Source of the DNA: Streptomyces tateyamensis
GTDB lineage: Bacteria; Actinomycetota; Actinomycetes; Streptomycetales; Streptomycetaceae
Direction: 5' to 3'
NCBI RefSeq assembly: GCF_003205575.1
Contig: NZ_PYBW01000094.1
Coordinates: 1-44,470, forward strand
DNA length: 44,470 nt
Shown here: positions 1 through 9,988 of the stretch, piece after piece
How positions within the stretch are numbered: position 1 is the stretch's first letter
Layout: the number at the start of each line of letters is the position of its first letter
Position numbers and translations under genes: made by a program
The notes under the pieces: generated by a model
Databases searched by the model: none
Seen by the model: only the letters and a program-made list of their open reading frames with translations
Told to the model about the DNA's origin: nothing

Positions 1-16
1 CATCGGAACTACTCGT

Positions 17-268
17 CTAGCCCTCGCTCTCGGCGTCCCAGTCGGCCAGGGCCACCGTCTCGCGCAGGAAGCCGCGCACGCTGAGGAACTGGCTCAGCTG
101 CTCGCGGTGCTCGCCGCAGGCCAGCCAGGTCTTGCGGCGGTCGGGGGTGTGCAGCTTGGGGTTGTTCCAGACCAGCACCCAACTCGCGGCCGCCCGGCAG
201 CCCTTGGCCGAGCACTTGGGGGGACCGTCGGGGCCGTCGGCGCCCGGGCCGAAGAAGTCGAGGCTCAT
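17..268 (-). CDS. Small conserved actinobacterial protein
   Basis: An 83-residue protein with CSAKGC near residue 20 and a later HTPDRRKTWLACGEHREQL stretch. The spaced Cys and His residues (CxxxxC, then CxxH) could form a small zinc-binding knuckle. Short streptomycete proteins of this type are sometimes labelled 'acetone carboxylase' in automatic annotation, but at this length the protein cannot be that enzyme. There is no signal peptide or membrane segment. The ATG is preceded by only a weak purine run on the minus strand. No function is assigned; I am fairly sure it is a real gene because the residue pattern is protein-like and Cys/His-rich. Confidence 0.7.
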   Translation of the reverse strand: MSLDFFGPGADGPDGPPKCSAKGCRAAASWVLVWNNPKLHTPDRRKTWLACGEHREQLSQFLSVRGFLRETVALADWDAESEG

Positions 269-555
269 GATCCGCAGTCTCTCACCCCGGCGGTAGCCGC
301 CTGGGGGAGGAGGGGGAAAGGGCGACGCCGGGCAGCCACGGGGGGAGCCGCCCGGCGTCGGTCCGTCGCTCCGACGGGGGATGCGGAGCGCGTACGCAGT
401 ATGTCACGAAGGGGCCAGGCGTTGGCTAGACCTGACAAGATTAATTTGAGCTTCTCCTGAGGTTCTGGGGTGCCAAGTGCCAATAAAAAGGGGCGAAACG
501 GGCGCAGCTCATATGAAACTTGAGGGTGTCCCCTGTCCCGCCCGGGCACAGAGAG
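269..555. other. Intergenic region, no gene recognised
   Basis: This 287-base gap separates the small Cys/His protein from the DUF3099 gene. It contains an AT-richer patch (about 425-490, including AATAAAAAG) that is unusual for this chromosome and probably holds the promoter of the downstream minus-strand gene. Open frames exist on both strands, but their Arg/Pro/Ala-rich translations look like GC-driven artefacts. I could not identify a clean -35/-10 pair or a riboswitch. Confidence 0.4.
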
Positions 556-909
556 TCAGGATGACGGCGGGTCAGCGCGTCCTGTCCCACCCGACCCACC
601 GGTCCCACCAGGGCCGAGCATCAGCGGGGTGGTGGCCGGCACGTCGAAGGTGCTCGGCAGGCCGGGCGCCCGCTCCCGGCCGGCGTTGGCGACGACCACC
701 GCGATGTAGGGCAGCAGCACGGCGCCGACCAGCGCGCCGACCGCGACGTACCGCTGGACGTTCCACAGCGCCACCGCCAGCAGCACGCAGACGGTACGGA
801 CCAGCATCGAGATCACGTAGCGGCGCTGCCGCCCCCGGACGTCCTCGGTCAGGCTGGTCCTGGCCCCGGTGATCCGGTGGATCTCCCGATCCTTCTTGCC
901 CATCTGCAT
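556..909 (-). CDS. DUF3099 family small membrane protein
   Basis: A 117-residue protein. The N-terminus is charged (MQMGKKDREIHRITGARTSL). The RRYVISMLVRTVCVLLAVALW and YVAVGALVGAVLLPYIAVVVANA stretches (about residues 29-75) form two adjacent membrane helices. The tail is a Gly/Pro-rich cytoplasmic or external extension. This layout (short TxxxxSLxEDxRxRxRRY motif, helical hairpin, low-complexity tail) fits the actinobacterial DUF3099 family, whose function is unknown. The start chosen is the first of two nearby Met codons, preceded by GGCGAGGCGG. It lies downstream of kptA on the same strand, separated by a GC-rich inverted repeat, so it is probably its own transcript. Confidence 0.8.
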   Translation of the reverse strand: MQMGKKDREIHRITGARTSLTEDVRGRQRRYVISMLVRTVCVLLAVALWNVQRYVAVGALVGAVLLPYIAVVVANAGRERAPGLPSTFDVPATTPLMLGPGGTGGSGGTGRADPPSS

Positions 910-966
910 CGCCGCCTCGCCTCCGGCTCCGGACGCGACCGATTGCGCCCGGGTTGTTCCACGGTA

Positions 967-1016
967 CGCCGGGCCGGCGCCGCCGGGCAGACCGGGTCAG
1001 CGCGGCCGGCCCGGCG
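967..1016 (-). terminator. Hairpin after kptA
   Basis: Perfect 12-bp arms (CGCCGGGCCGGC at 967-978 and its complement at 1005-1016) flank a 26-nt loop, about 30 bases past the kptA stop. There is no T-run, which is usual for Streptomyces terminators. The long loop lowers confidence. Confidence 0.45.
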
Positions 1017-1048
1017 CGTCGGCGGCGCCCCGGCTCAGGCGCCGCGGC

Positions 1049-1606
1049 TCACGCGCCCTCGGCGAGCACCGCGAGGAACCCGGGCGGCACCGAGTCGGTC
1101 AGCCAGACCCCGTTGGCGCTGACCCGGAACTCGTGCCCGCCGGCGGCCAGCGCCGCCGCGTCCACCCGCAGCACCACCGGACGCCCGTGCCGGGCGCCGA
1201 CCCGCACCGCGGTCTCCCGGTCCGCCGACAGGTGCACGTCCTGGCGGCTCATCGGCCGCAGCCCCTCGGCCAGGACCAGCGGCACGGTCCGGCTGGCGGT
1301 GCCGTGGTAGAGCACCGCGGGCGGCACCGCCGCCGGCAGGCCCAGGTCCACCTCGACGGTGTGGCCCTGGTTGGCCCGGATCCGCCGGCCGTCCTCGCTG
1401 TAGCCGAAGCGCTGCTTGTTGTTGGTGGCCACCACGTGGTCCAGTTCGGCGCGGCTGAGCCGGTTGCCCTGGCCGGCGAGGGCGGCGAGCAGGGTGTCCA
1501 CCGGCACCCAGCCGCCCTCGTCCAGCTCGATCCCGATCCGGCCGGGGTCGTGGCGCAGGATCTTCGAGAGCATCTTCGACGTCTTGACGAGTCGTTTCTC
1601 GTCCAA
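1049..1606 (-). CDS. kptA: RNA 2'-phosphotransferase (Tpt1/KptA family)
   Basis: A 185-residue protein of the Tpt1/KptA family, which moves an internal RNA 2'-phosphate to NAD+, giving ADP-ribose 1''-2'' cyclic phosphate and nicotinamide. Family signatures are present in order: KTSKMLSKILRHDP (about 8-21), the winged-helix-like GGWVPVDTLL segment, RIRANQGH (75-82), YHGT (100-103) and the Arg/His-rich NAD+-binding part with DVHLS. The length matches bacterial KptA. The start is a TTG at 1606 preceded by GGAAGGA with 7-nt spacing; the reading frame runs on upstream but inside tldE. Only 14 nt separate it from the tldE stop, so it is almost certainly the last gene of a tldD-tldE-kptA operon. Bacteria lack the tRNA-splicing pathway that Tpt1 serves in yeast, so its physiological substrate is unknown. 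Confidence 0.9.
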   Translation of the reverse strand: MDEKRLVKTSKMLSKILRHDPGRIGIELDEGGWVPVDTLLAALAGQGNRLSRAELDHVVATNNKQRFGYSEDGRRIRANQGHTVEVDLGLPAAVPPAVLYHGTASRTVPLVLAEGLRPMSRQDVHLSADRETAVRVGARHGRPVVLRVDAAALAAGGHEFRVSANGVWLTDSVPPGFLAVLAEGA

Positions 1607-1620
1607 ATGGCTGTCCTTCC

Positions 1621-3035
1621 CTATGAAGCCTTGCTGACCGAGCTCATGTTGAAGCCGCTGATCCGCACCGGCGGCATCGCGGCGCGGCTGAAGAAGTCGC
1701 CCCACTCGCGCGGCAGGCAGCGCTCGGTGCGGCCCGCCTCGGTGATCCGGCCGAGCAGGTCGACCGGGGATTCGTTGAACCGGAAGTTGTTGACCTCGCC
1801 GACCACCTGGCCGTCCTCCACCAGGTACACCCCGTCCCGGGTCAGGCCGGTGAGCAGCAGGGTGGCCGGGTCCACCTCGCGGATGTACCAGATGCAGGTG
1901 AGCAGCAGCGCCCGCTCGGTGCGGGCGACCATCTCCTCCAGGGTGGGCGCACCCGCCTGGTCGGCGGTCTCCAGCACCAGGTTGTCCACCATCGGGCGCA
2001 CCGGCAGGCCGGTGAGGGCGGCGGCGTGCCGGGTGGAGTGCAGGTTGACCAGCTCGCCGTCGCGGATCCACTCGGTGGGCCCGATCGGCAGGCCGTTGTC
2101 GAAGACCGAGCGGTCGTCGCCGGAGGAGTGGGCGAGCAGGAACGGCGCGCACTCCAGGCCGGGCTCGGCCGGGTCGGCGCGCAGGGTCAGCGGCAGTGGG
2201 GCCAGCCGCTCGCCGAGCCGGGTGCCGCCGCCGGGGCGGCTGAAGACGGTGCGCCCCTCCACGGCGTCCCGGGCCTCGCTGCTCCAGGTCAGATAGATCA
2301 TCAGATCGGCCAGGGCGCTGGGCGGCAGCAGGGTCTCGTAGCGGCCGGCCGGCAGCTCGATCCGCTTGCGGCCCCAGCCGAGCCGCTGTTCCAGCCGCGA
2401 CTGCAGCGCGGCCACCTCGAGCCCGGCGAAGTCCCGGGTGGACTCGCCGAGCCAGGCCGAGGAGCCGCCGCCCTTGGCGTTGAACTGCACGCTGCCGGTC
2501 GGCTGGTCGTGGCGCAGCCGCAGGCCGGTGGAGCTGCCCAGGTAGGTGGAGGTGAGCTCGTGTTGGGCGAAGCCGTAGAGCGCGTGGCCCAGCTCGCGGG
2601 CCCGGGCGAAGGCGGCGCCCAGCTGCGGGGCGAAGTCGGCGAACACCTCGATCGAGGTCTCGGCCGGGTCGGCGGTGAAGTCCCCGCCCGAGGCGGCGCC
2701 GGGCGGCAGCAGCGGCTGGGCGTCCTCGGCCGGGCCGGCCTCGCGGGCCGCGGCCTCGGCGGCCCGGACCAGCTCGGCGACCTCGGCCGTGGTGACCGCC
2801 TCGCGGGCCACGACGCCGGCCGCGGTCCCCTGGGCGCCGTCCACGGTGGCGATCACGGTGAGCCGGCGGCCGCGGGTGACGCCGTTGGTGGTCAGCGCGC
2901 CGCCGGGACGGTTGTCCAGGGCGGCCCAGCGCAGGTTGGCGGTGGACTCCTCGTCCACCAGGACCACGCAGCCGTCGGCCCGGGAGAGCTCCAGGGCCTG
3001 CTCGACCAGCTGGTGGGCAGTGTTGCGACCGGACA

Positions 3036-3036
<1 letters not shown>
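1621..3036 (-). CDS. TldE/PmbA-type metallopeptidase partner
   Basis: A 471-residue member of the TldD/PmbA family. It lacks the HExxxH zinc motif that its upstream neighbour carries, which marks it as the TldE (PmbA) type of subunit. In other bacteria TldD and TldE form a heterodimeric protease that unfolds and cleaves peptides such as microcins and RiPP precursors. The C-terminal part contains the conserved RxxGFxxNFRFNESPVD-like region seen in PmbA proteins. The ATG at 3036 overlaps the tldD stop by one base (TGATG), so translation is coupled and the two subunits are probably made in equal amounts. kptA follows after 14 nt. Confidence 0.88.
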
Positions 3037-4622
<1,586 letters not shown>

Positions 4623-4738
4623 CGGACTCCCTGAGGGTGAGCGGGGCGGCGCGGGGCTCCGGGACGTGGAGCACCGATCGCATCATGTCCCGTCACCCGG
4701 GTTGGAGACCAGCCGATTTGACAGTGCGTCCCGGCGTG

Positions 4739-5887
4739 TCAGGCCAGGCCGGTCCACCAGGCGGACAGCTCCGGGGGCGCGGCCAGGTCGATCCGCTCGC
4801 CCGGGCGCGGCACCGCGACGGGGATGCCGTGCGCCTTGGCCTCGGCCAGCAGCCGCTCGACCGGCTCGGCCCACGGGTGCAGGCCCAGGTTGAAGGTGCA
4901 CCAGTGGACCGGGACCAGCAGCCCGCCGCCCAGGTCGCGGTGGGCCAGCACCGCGTCCTCCGGGGTCATGTGGATGTCCGGCCAGGCCTGGTCGTAGGCG
5001 CCGATCTGCACCAGCGCGGCGTCGAACGGCCCGTGCTGGGCGCCGATCGCCGCGTACCCCTCGAAGTAGCCGGAGTCACCGGTGTAGAAGACCTTGCGGG
5101 TGGGCCCGGCGATCACCCAGGAGCCCCAGAGCGTGGTGTTGCGGGTCAGGCCGCGGCCGGAGAAGTGGTGCGCGGCGGTGAGGGTGAGGGTCAGCTCGCC
5201 GAGCGTGCAGGTCTCGTCCCAGTCCAGCTCGATGATCCGGTGCTCCGGCACGCCCCAGCGGCGCAGGTGGCCGCCGATGCCCAGCGGGACCGCGAACGGC
5301 GCGGACTGGGTGCGCACCAGGCGCTTGACGGTGGCCATGTCCAGGTGGTCGTAGTGGTCGTGCGAGATCAGCACCGCGTCCACCGCCGGGAGCTCCTCCA
5401 GCTCGACCGGGACCGGGTGCAGCCGCTTGGGGCCCACGTGCGCGGACGGGGAGCAGCGCTCGCTCCAGATCGGGTCCAGCAGCACCCGGGCCCCCTCGAT
5501 CTCCACCAGCGCGGAGGCGTGCCCGTACCAGGTGAGCGAGACAGCGTCGGCGGGGGCCGGGCCGGCGGCCGGCGCCGGGCGGACCAGCGGGACCGGGCGC
5601 ACGGGGGTGCGGCCGTCCCGCTCCAGCAGCAGCCGCCTGAAGGTGTCCAGGTCCGGGCGGGTCGGACCGGTGCCGGCCCGGGCCGCTTCGGAGGGGGCGT
5701 TGCGGAAGGTGCCGCCGACGTACTGCGGGGAGTTGCGGATCCGCTCGTCCTGGCCGTCCGGGTCGCGGCCGAAGGCGGCCGGCACCTCCCGCAGCGCCCA
5801 GGCGGCGGCGCCGAGCCCGGCGGCCACGGTGGTGAGGGTGAGCAGCCGGCCCCGACGTGTGCCGGATCCGGGGGTTGCCTTGCTCAT
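4739..5887 (-). CDS. MBL-fold metallo-hydrolase (UlaG/NAPE-PLD-like)
   Basis: A 382-residue metallo-beta-lactamase-fold hydrolase. The metal motif HDHYDH lies at residues 176-181. The preceding WYGHASALVEIEGARVLLDPIWSERCSP stretch and later HHFSGRGLTRN, YTGDSGYFEGY and PVHWCTFNLGLHPW motifs resemble the NAPE-hydrolysing phospholipase D/UlaG-like branch. An N-terminal basic stretch followed by a hydrophobic segment (LLTLTTVAAGLGAAAWAL, about 15-32) looks like a membrane anchor or signal, so the enzyme may face outside. The substrate is unknown. It diverges from fabG across about 256 bases. Confidence 0.88.
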   Translation of the reverse strand: MSKATPGSGTRRGRLLTLTTVAAGLGAAAWALREVPAAFGRDPDGQDERIRNSPQYVGGTFRNAPSEAARAGTGPTRPDLDTFRRLLLERDGRTPVRPVPLVRPAPAAGPAPADAVSLTWYGHASALVEIEGARVLLDPIWSERCSPSAHVGPKRLHPVPVELEELPAVDAVLISHDHYDHLDMATVKRLVRTQSAPFAVPLGIGGHLRRWGVPEHRIIELDWDETCTLGELTLTLTAAHHFSGRGLTRNTTLWGSWVIAGPTRKVFYTGDSGYFEGYAAIGAQHGPFDAALVQIGAYDQAWPDIHMTPEDAVLAHRDLGGGLLVPVHWCTFNLGLHPWAEPVERLLAEAKAHGIPVAVPRPGERIDLAAPPELSAWWTGLA

Positions 5888-6143
5888 GGGAGGTGCCGCC
5901 CGATTCGTTGCAGGAGCCGCGCGGGCCGACCCCGCGCCGACGGTGCAACGGGTGTGTGCCGCCCGGTGTTCCCGGTCCGCCGCAGGTGGACCGATTGTCA
6001 GAAGACGACAGTTTCGACGTGGATGACCTGTGGAGGGTCGATTTCGCTTGCTGCGGAGTCGACCGATAGCGTCGCTTGAGTCCGTTCACCGCACCGGTGG
6101 ACCGCCCCGCGTCGCCCGGGGCTGATCAGGGAGAGGTGGATCG
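5888..6143. promoter_or_regulatory. Divergent promoter region, MBL hydrolase / fabG
   Basis: This 256-base region lies between two divergent start codons and must hold both promoters. It is somewhat less GC-rich at 6000-6090. A weak fabG promoter candidate is TTTCGC (6042) and GATAGC (6065) with 17-nt spacing. I see no strong operator palindrome. Confidence 0.4.
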
Positions 6144-6863
6144 TTGAGCCGCTCGGTTCTCGTCACCGGAGGTAACCGGGGCATCGGCCTCGCCATCGCC
6201 CAGGCCTTCGCCGAGGCGGGCGACAAGGTCGCCATCACCAGCCGCTCCGGCGAGGTGCCCGAGGCGCTGGCCAAGCACGACGTGCTGGCGGTGCGCTGCG
6301 ACATCAACGACACCGCGCAGGTGGACGCCGCGTTCACCGAGATCGAGGCCAAGAACGGCCCGGTCGAGGTGCTGGTGGCCAACGCCGGCATCACCAAGGA
6401 CGTCCTCATGCTGCGGATGACCGAGGAGGACTTCACCTCGGTGGTGGACACCAACCTGACCGGCACCTTCCGGGTGGTCAAGCGCGCCTCGGCGAAGATG
6501 CTGCGGGCCCGCAAGGGCCGGGTGGTGCTGATCTCCTCGGTGGTGGGCACCACGGGCTCGCCGGGCCAGGCGAACTACGCCGCGTCCAAGGCCGGCCTGA
6601 TCGGCTTCGCCCGGTCGCTGGCCCGCGAGTTCGGCCCGCGCAGCATCACGGTCAACGTGGTCGCCCCCGGGTTCGTGGACACCGACATGACCGCTGTGCT
6701 CAGCGACGAGCGCCGCGCCGAGATCGTCTCGGGGGTGGCTCTGGGGCGCTACGCCCAGCCGGCCGAGATCGCCTCCACCGTGCGGTTCCTCGCCTCCGAC
6801 GAGGCCGCGTACATCACCGGAGCCGTCATTCCCGTCGACGGCGGATTGGGCATGGGTCACTGA
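6144..6863 (+). CDS. fabG: 3-oxoacyl-ACP reductase, SDR family
   Basis: A 239-residue short-chain dehydrogenase of the FabG type, which reduces beta-ketoacyl-ACP with NADPH in type II fatty acid synthesis. Seen: the TGGNRGIG dinucleotide motif at 8-15, NAG at 80-82, Ser132, Tyr145 and Lys149 of the catalytic set, and a C-terminal TGAVIPVDGGLGMGH. The start is TTG at 6144 with GGGAGAGG upstream; no in-frame ATG gives a full Rossmann N-terminus. The enoyl reductase gene begins 5 nt after the stop, so the two reductases are co-transcribed, the arrangement known from mycobacteria (mabA-inhA) and Streptomyces. Confidence 0.95.
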   Translation: MSRSVLVTGGNRGIGLAIAQAFAEAGDKVAITSRSGEVPEALAKHDVLAVRCDINDTAQVDAAFTEIEAKNGPVEVLVANAGITKDVLMLRMTEEDFTSVVDTNLTGTFRVVKRASAKMLRARKGRVVLISSVVGTTGSPGQANYAASKAGLIGFARSLAREFGPRSITVNVVAPGFVDTDMTAVLSDERRAEIVSGVALGRYAQPAEIASTVRFLASDEAAYITGAVIPVDGGLGMGH

Positions 6864-6868
6864 GCAAC

Positions 6869-7636
6869 ATGAGTGGAATCCTTGAGGGCAAGCGGATCCT
6901 GATCACCGGGGTGCTGATGGAGTCCTCCATCGCCTTCCACACCGCCAAGCTGGCCCAGGAGCAGGGCGCGGAGATCATCCTCACCGCCTTCCCGCGGCCC
7001 ACGCTGACCGAGCGGATCGCCAAGAAGCTGCCCCACCCGGTGAAGGTGCTGGAGCTGGACGTGTCCAACCCCGAGCAGCTGGCCGGCATCGCCGACCAGG
7101 TGCGCGAGTACCTGCCCACGCTGGACGGAGTGGTGCACTCGATCGGCTTCGCCCCGCAGGACGCGCTGGGCGGCAAGTTCCTGGACACCCCGTGGGAGTC
7201 GGTGGCCACCGCGATGCACGTCTCGGCGTACTCGCTGAAGTCGCTGACCACGGCGCTGCTGCCGCTGATGCAGGACGGCGGCTCGGTGGTCGGCCTGACC
7301 TTCGACGCGCAGTTCGCCTGGCCGCAGTACGACTGGATGGGCCCGGCCAAGGCCGCGCTGGAGTCCACCAGCCGCTACCTGGCCCGCTACCTGGGCGAGC
7401 GGGACATCCGGTGCAACCTGATCTCGGCCGGCCCGCTCGGGTCGATGGCCGCCAAGTCGATCCCCGGCTTCGGCGACCTGGCCGACACCTGGAACCACCG
7501 CTCGCCGCTCAAGTGGGACCTGACCGACCCGGAGCCGACCGCCCGCGGGGTGGTGGCACTGCTGTCCGACTGGTTCCCGAAGACCACCGGCGAGATCATC
7601 CACGTGGACGGCGGGCTGCACGCGATCGGCGCCTGA
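6869..7636 (+). CDS. fabI: Enoyl-ACP reductase (InhA/FabI type)
   Basis: A 255-residue NADH-dependent enoyl-ACP reductase, performing the last reduction of each fatty acid elongation cycle. The glycine motif is the atypical ITGVLMESSIAF form (12-23) of InhA/FabI. SIGFAP is at 91-96. The catalytic Tyr154 and Lys161 have the YxxxxxxK spacing typical of this branch rather than YxxxK. The C-terminus ends with GEIIHVDGGLHAIGA. The ATG start lies 5 nt after fabG. The gene is followed by a strong terminator hairpin and then a convergent GntR regulator. InhA-like features are normal for actinobacteria. Confidence 0.95.
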   Translation: MSGILEGKRILITGVLMESSIAFHTAKLAQEQGAEIILTAFPRPTLTERIAKKLPHPVKVLELDVSNPEQLAGIADQVREYLPTLDGVVHSIGFAPQDALGGKFLDTPWESVATAMHVSAYSLKSLTTALLPLMQDGGSVVGLTFDAQFAWPQYDWMGPAKAALESTSRYLARYLGERDIRCNLISAGPLGSMAAKSIPGFGDLADTWNHRSPLKWDLTDPEPTARGVVALLSDWFPKTTGEIIHVDGGLHAIGA

Positions 7637-7654
7637 CGGCCTCTCGGCAGTCGC

Positions 7655-7682
7655 CCCCGGCACACCTTCAGGTGTGCCGGGG
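7655..7682 (+). terminator. Terminator of fabG-fabI
   Basis: A perfect 12-bp stem (CCCCGGCACACC and its complement) closes on a TTCA tetraloop, 18 bases after the fabI stop. It is symmetric and lies between convergent genes, so it may also stop transcription from the gntR side. Confidence 0.85.
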
Positions 7683-7743
7683 TCGTGCCGTTCCGCGGCC
7701 TGTTGACGAGCGGTCTGCTGACGAGCGGTCGGCCGACCTGCGG

Positions 7744-8418
7744 TCAGGCCTCCTGGCGCCCGCAGGCGCCGATCGCGGCGGCCGACTCGCGGGCGGCGGT
7801 GGCCCCGTCGCGGTCGTGGATGGCGGTCAGGATCCGGTCGTGGCTCACGTAGCGCTCGGGGGAGAGCACCGGGCCGATGTCCTGGCGCAGGTGGGCCCGC
7901 AGCACCTCGCCCAGGTCGGCGTAGAGCGCGGCCAGCACGTCGTTGTGGGCGGCGGCCACCACGGCCTGGTGGAAGGCGGCGTCGGCCTGCACGAAGTTCT
8001 CCGCGTCGCCGCCGAACCAGGCCTCCTCGCGGCGGGCCAGGGCGGTCTCCAGCAGCACCAGGTCGCGCTCGGTGCGCCGGCCGGCGGCCAGCGTGGCGGC
8101 CGAGGTCTCCAGCAGCTCGCGCAGCTCGGCCACCTGCTGCTGGTCGGCGTCGGAGAACCGGCGGTGCATCACCCCCGCCAGTTCGCTGGTGGCCAGCACG
8201 TAGGTGCCCGAGCCCTGCCGGATGTCCAGCAGGCCGTTGTGGGCCAGCGCCCGGACGGCCTCGCGGACCGTGTTGCGGGCCACCTTGAGCTGCTCGACCA
8301 GGGCGGCCTCGGTGGGGATGCGCGAGCCGACCGGCCACTCGCCCGAGGTGATCTGGGCCCGCAACTGGGCGATCACCTGGTCGGCCAGCGGGGTGCGCCG
8401 GGGCGAGGACAGTGTCAT
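7744..8418 (-). CDS. GntR/FadR-subfamily transcriptional regulator
   Basis: A 224-residue regulator. The N-terminal winged helix (about 10-75) carries the GntR pattern LADQVIAQLRAQITSGEWPVGSRIPTEAALVEQLKVARNTVREAVRALAHNGLLDIRQGSGTYV with its ...SRNTVREA-type recognition helix. The C-terminal all-helical part with DAAFHQAVVAAAHN fits the FCD (FadR) ligand-binding domain. It diverges from an MFS exporter gene. A 17-bp inverted repeat sits at that gene's start codon and is the probable operator. The inducer is unknown. Orthologous pairs of GntR regulator and CynX-type transporter are common in Streptomyces. Confidence 0.92.
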   Translation of the reverse strand: MTLSSPRRTPLADQVIAQLRAQITSGEWPVGSRIPTEAALVEQLKVARNTVREAVRALAHNGLLDIRQGSGTYVLATSELAGVMHRRFSDADQQQVAELRELLETSAATLAAGRRTERDLVLLETALARREEAWFGGDAENFVQADAAFHQAVVAAAHNDVLAALYADLGEVLRAHLRQDIGPVLSPERYVSHDRILTAIHDRDGATAARESAAAIGACGRQEA

Positions 8419-8482
8419 GGGGCTCCTTGGTCGCTACGTCGGTGGTCCATCTTCCCCCCGAAACCGGGTGCCTTAATTCATC

Positions 8483-8499
8483 CCATCATTCTATGATGG
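8483..8499. promoter_or_regulatory. Probable GntR operator overlapping MFS start
   Basis: CCATCAT-TCT-ATGATGG is a perfect 7-bp inverted repeat with a 3-bp spacer. The right arm contains the proposed ATG start codons (8493 and 8496) of the MFS gene, so a bound regulator would cover the start of a very short or absent leader. The site lies 65 bp from the gntR start. The repeat is seen; its binding by this GntR protein is inferred. Confidence 0.6.
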
Positions 8500-9791
8500 C
8501 TCCTGTGCCGACCACAGAGACCCCACGCGAAGCGACCACCGCCCCCGTTCCCACCACCGCCGGGCCGCCCTCCGCGGCTCGGCGCAACGCGCTCGGCGCG
8601 CTGCTGGCCGTCGCCGTCGCGCTGGCCGCGGTCAACCTGCGCCCGGCGGTCACCAGCCTGGGCCCGCTGCTCGGCCGGGTCCGCGGCGACCTGCACATGA
8701 GCCCCACGGTGGCCGGCCTGCTGGCCGCGGTGCCCTCGGTCTGCTTCGCGGTCTTCGGCTTCGCCGCCCCCGCGCTGGCCCGCCGGTTCGGGCCCACCCT
8801 GGTGGTCGCCGCCGGGACGGGCGCCATCGCCGCGGGCGTGGCGGCCCGCTCGTTCGCCGGGTCCACCGGGGTGTTCCTCGCGCTCACCGCGGTGGCGCTG
8901 GCCGGGGTGGCGGTGGCCAACGTGCTGATCCCGGTGGTGATCAAGCGGTACTTCCCGGACCGGGTCGGCCCGATGATCGGCCTGTACTCGATGGCGCTGT
9001 CGGCCGGCACCGCGCTGGCCGCCGCCGTCACCGTGCCGCTGACCAGTGCGATGGGCGGCGGCTGGCGCCTGGGCCTGGGCATCTGGGCGCTGCCGGCGGC
9101 GGTCGCGCTGGTGGTCTGGCTGGTCACCGTGGTGCTGCGCCGGGACGGCCGGGGGCCGGCCACCGGTGCGGCCGGCGCAGCGGCGGGCGGGCAGCGGCTG
9201 CCGATCGTGCGCAGCCGCACCGCCTGGGCGCTGGCGCTGTTCTTCGGCTGCCAGGCCACCGGCGCCTACTCGACCATGGGCTGGATCTCGCAGATCTACC
9301 AGGACGCCGGGGTGAGCGCGAGCCGCTCCGGGCTGCTGCTGGCGGTGATCATGGTGATCGGGGTGCCGGTCTCCCTGGTGCTGCCCAACCTGGCGGTGCG
9401 CCGCGGCGACCAGCGGATCTTCGTGGTGGTGCTGGCCGCCTGCGGGATCGCCGGCTACCTGGGCCTGATGCTGGCCCCGGCCGGCGGGGCCTGGCTCTGG
9501 GCGCTGCTGGTGGGCCTGTCCAACTGCGCCTTCCCGCTGGTGCTGACCATGATCGGGCTGCGGGCCCGGACCAGCGGCGGGGTGGCCCAGCTGTCCGCCT
9601 TCGTGCAGGGCGTCGGCTACCTGCTCTCGATCCCCGGCCCGATCCTGGTCGGCACCCTCTACCAGAGCACCGGCGGCTGGCTGCTGCCGCTGGCCTTCAT
9701 GGCCGCGCTGCTGGTGCCGCAGCTGCTGATCGGCCTGCGGGCGGCCCGCAACCGGCACATCGAGGACGAGGTGACCCCCGCGACGGCCTGA
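8493..9791 (+). CDS. MFS transporter, CynX/NimT family
   Basis: A transporter of about 430 residues with 12 predicted hydrophobic segments. After a Thr/Pro-rich cytoplasmic N-terminus comes LAAVNLRPAVTSLGPLLGRV, a motif typical of CynX/NimT (cyanate/2-nitroimidazole) permeases. GCQATGAYSTMGWISQIYQDAGVS in the second half is also typical. The start chosen is ATG 8493 (alternatively 8496); it has no Shine-Dalgarno sequence and falls inside the operator palindrome, suggesting a leaderless transcript. Longer upstream frames overlap the gntR coding region and are unlikely. The following 40-residue peptide is a usual companion of this transporter type in Streptomyces. The true substrate is unknown. 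Confidence 0.88.
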   Translation: MMAPVPTTETPREATTAPVPTTAGPPSAARRNALGALLAVAVALAAVNLRPAVTSLGPLLGRVRGDLHMSPTVAGLLAAVPSVCFAVFGFAAPALARRFGPTLVVAAGTGAIAAGVAARSFAGSTGVFLALTAVALAGVAVANVLIPVVIKRYFPDRVGPMIGLYSMALSAGTALAAAVTVPLTSAMGGGWRLGLGIWALPAAVALVVWLVTVVLRRDGRGPATGAAGAAAGGQRLPIVRSRTAWALALFFGCQATGAYSTMGWISQIYQDAGVSASRSGLLLAVIMVIGVPVSLVLPNLAVRRGDQRIFVVVLAACGIAGYLGLMLAPAGGAWLWALLVGLSNCAFPLVLTMIGLRARTSGGVAQLSAFVQGVGYLLSIPGPILVGTLYQSTGGWLLPLAFMAALLVPQLLIGLRAARNRHIEDEVTPATA

Positions 9792-9817
9792 TCGGGCACG
9801 GGTGCGAGACTTCCGGC

Positions 9818-9940
9818 ATGCCAGTTCTCGAACCCGAACCGACCGACGGCCGCAAGAAGCTGCTTCAGCTGATGGGACTGATCCTCGGCGTGGTCGTTCT
9901 CGTCTCCGTCATCGCCACGATCGCCCAGGCGATGGGCTGA
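9818..9940 (+). CDS. SGM_5486 family transporter-associated peptide
   Basis: A 40-residue protein beginning MPVLEPEPTDGRKKLLQLMG and continuing into a single hydrophobic helix (LILGVVVLVSVIATIA). This matches the short streptomycete family named SGM_5486, found next to CynX-type MFS genes. It starts 27 bases after the MFS stop, on the same strand, and is likely co-transcribed. A role as a small membrane subunit or regulator of the transporter is inferred from context. It is easily missed because of its size. Confidence 0.8.
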   Translation: MPVLEPEPTDGRKKLLQLMGLILGVVVLVSVIATIAQAMG

Positions 9941-9988
9941 TCTTCGACAGCGGCCGCCTACCGGCGGGTTTTCTGCCAAGCTGAGCCA

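Noticed and set aside
265..549. A 94-codon minus-strand frame between the first two genes
   Set aside because: Arg/Pro/Ala-rich, no ribosome-binding site and no motif. It overlaps the real small gene's start region.
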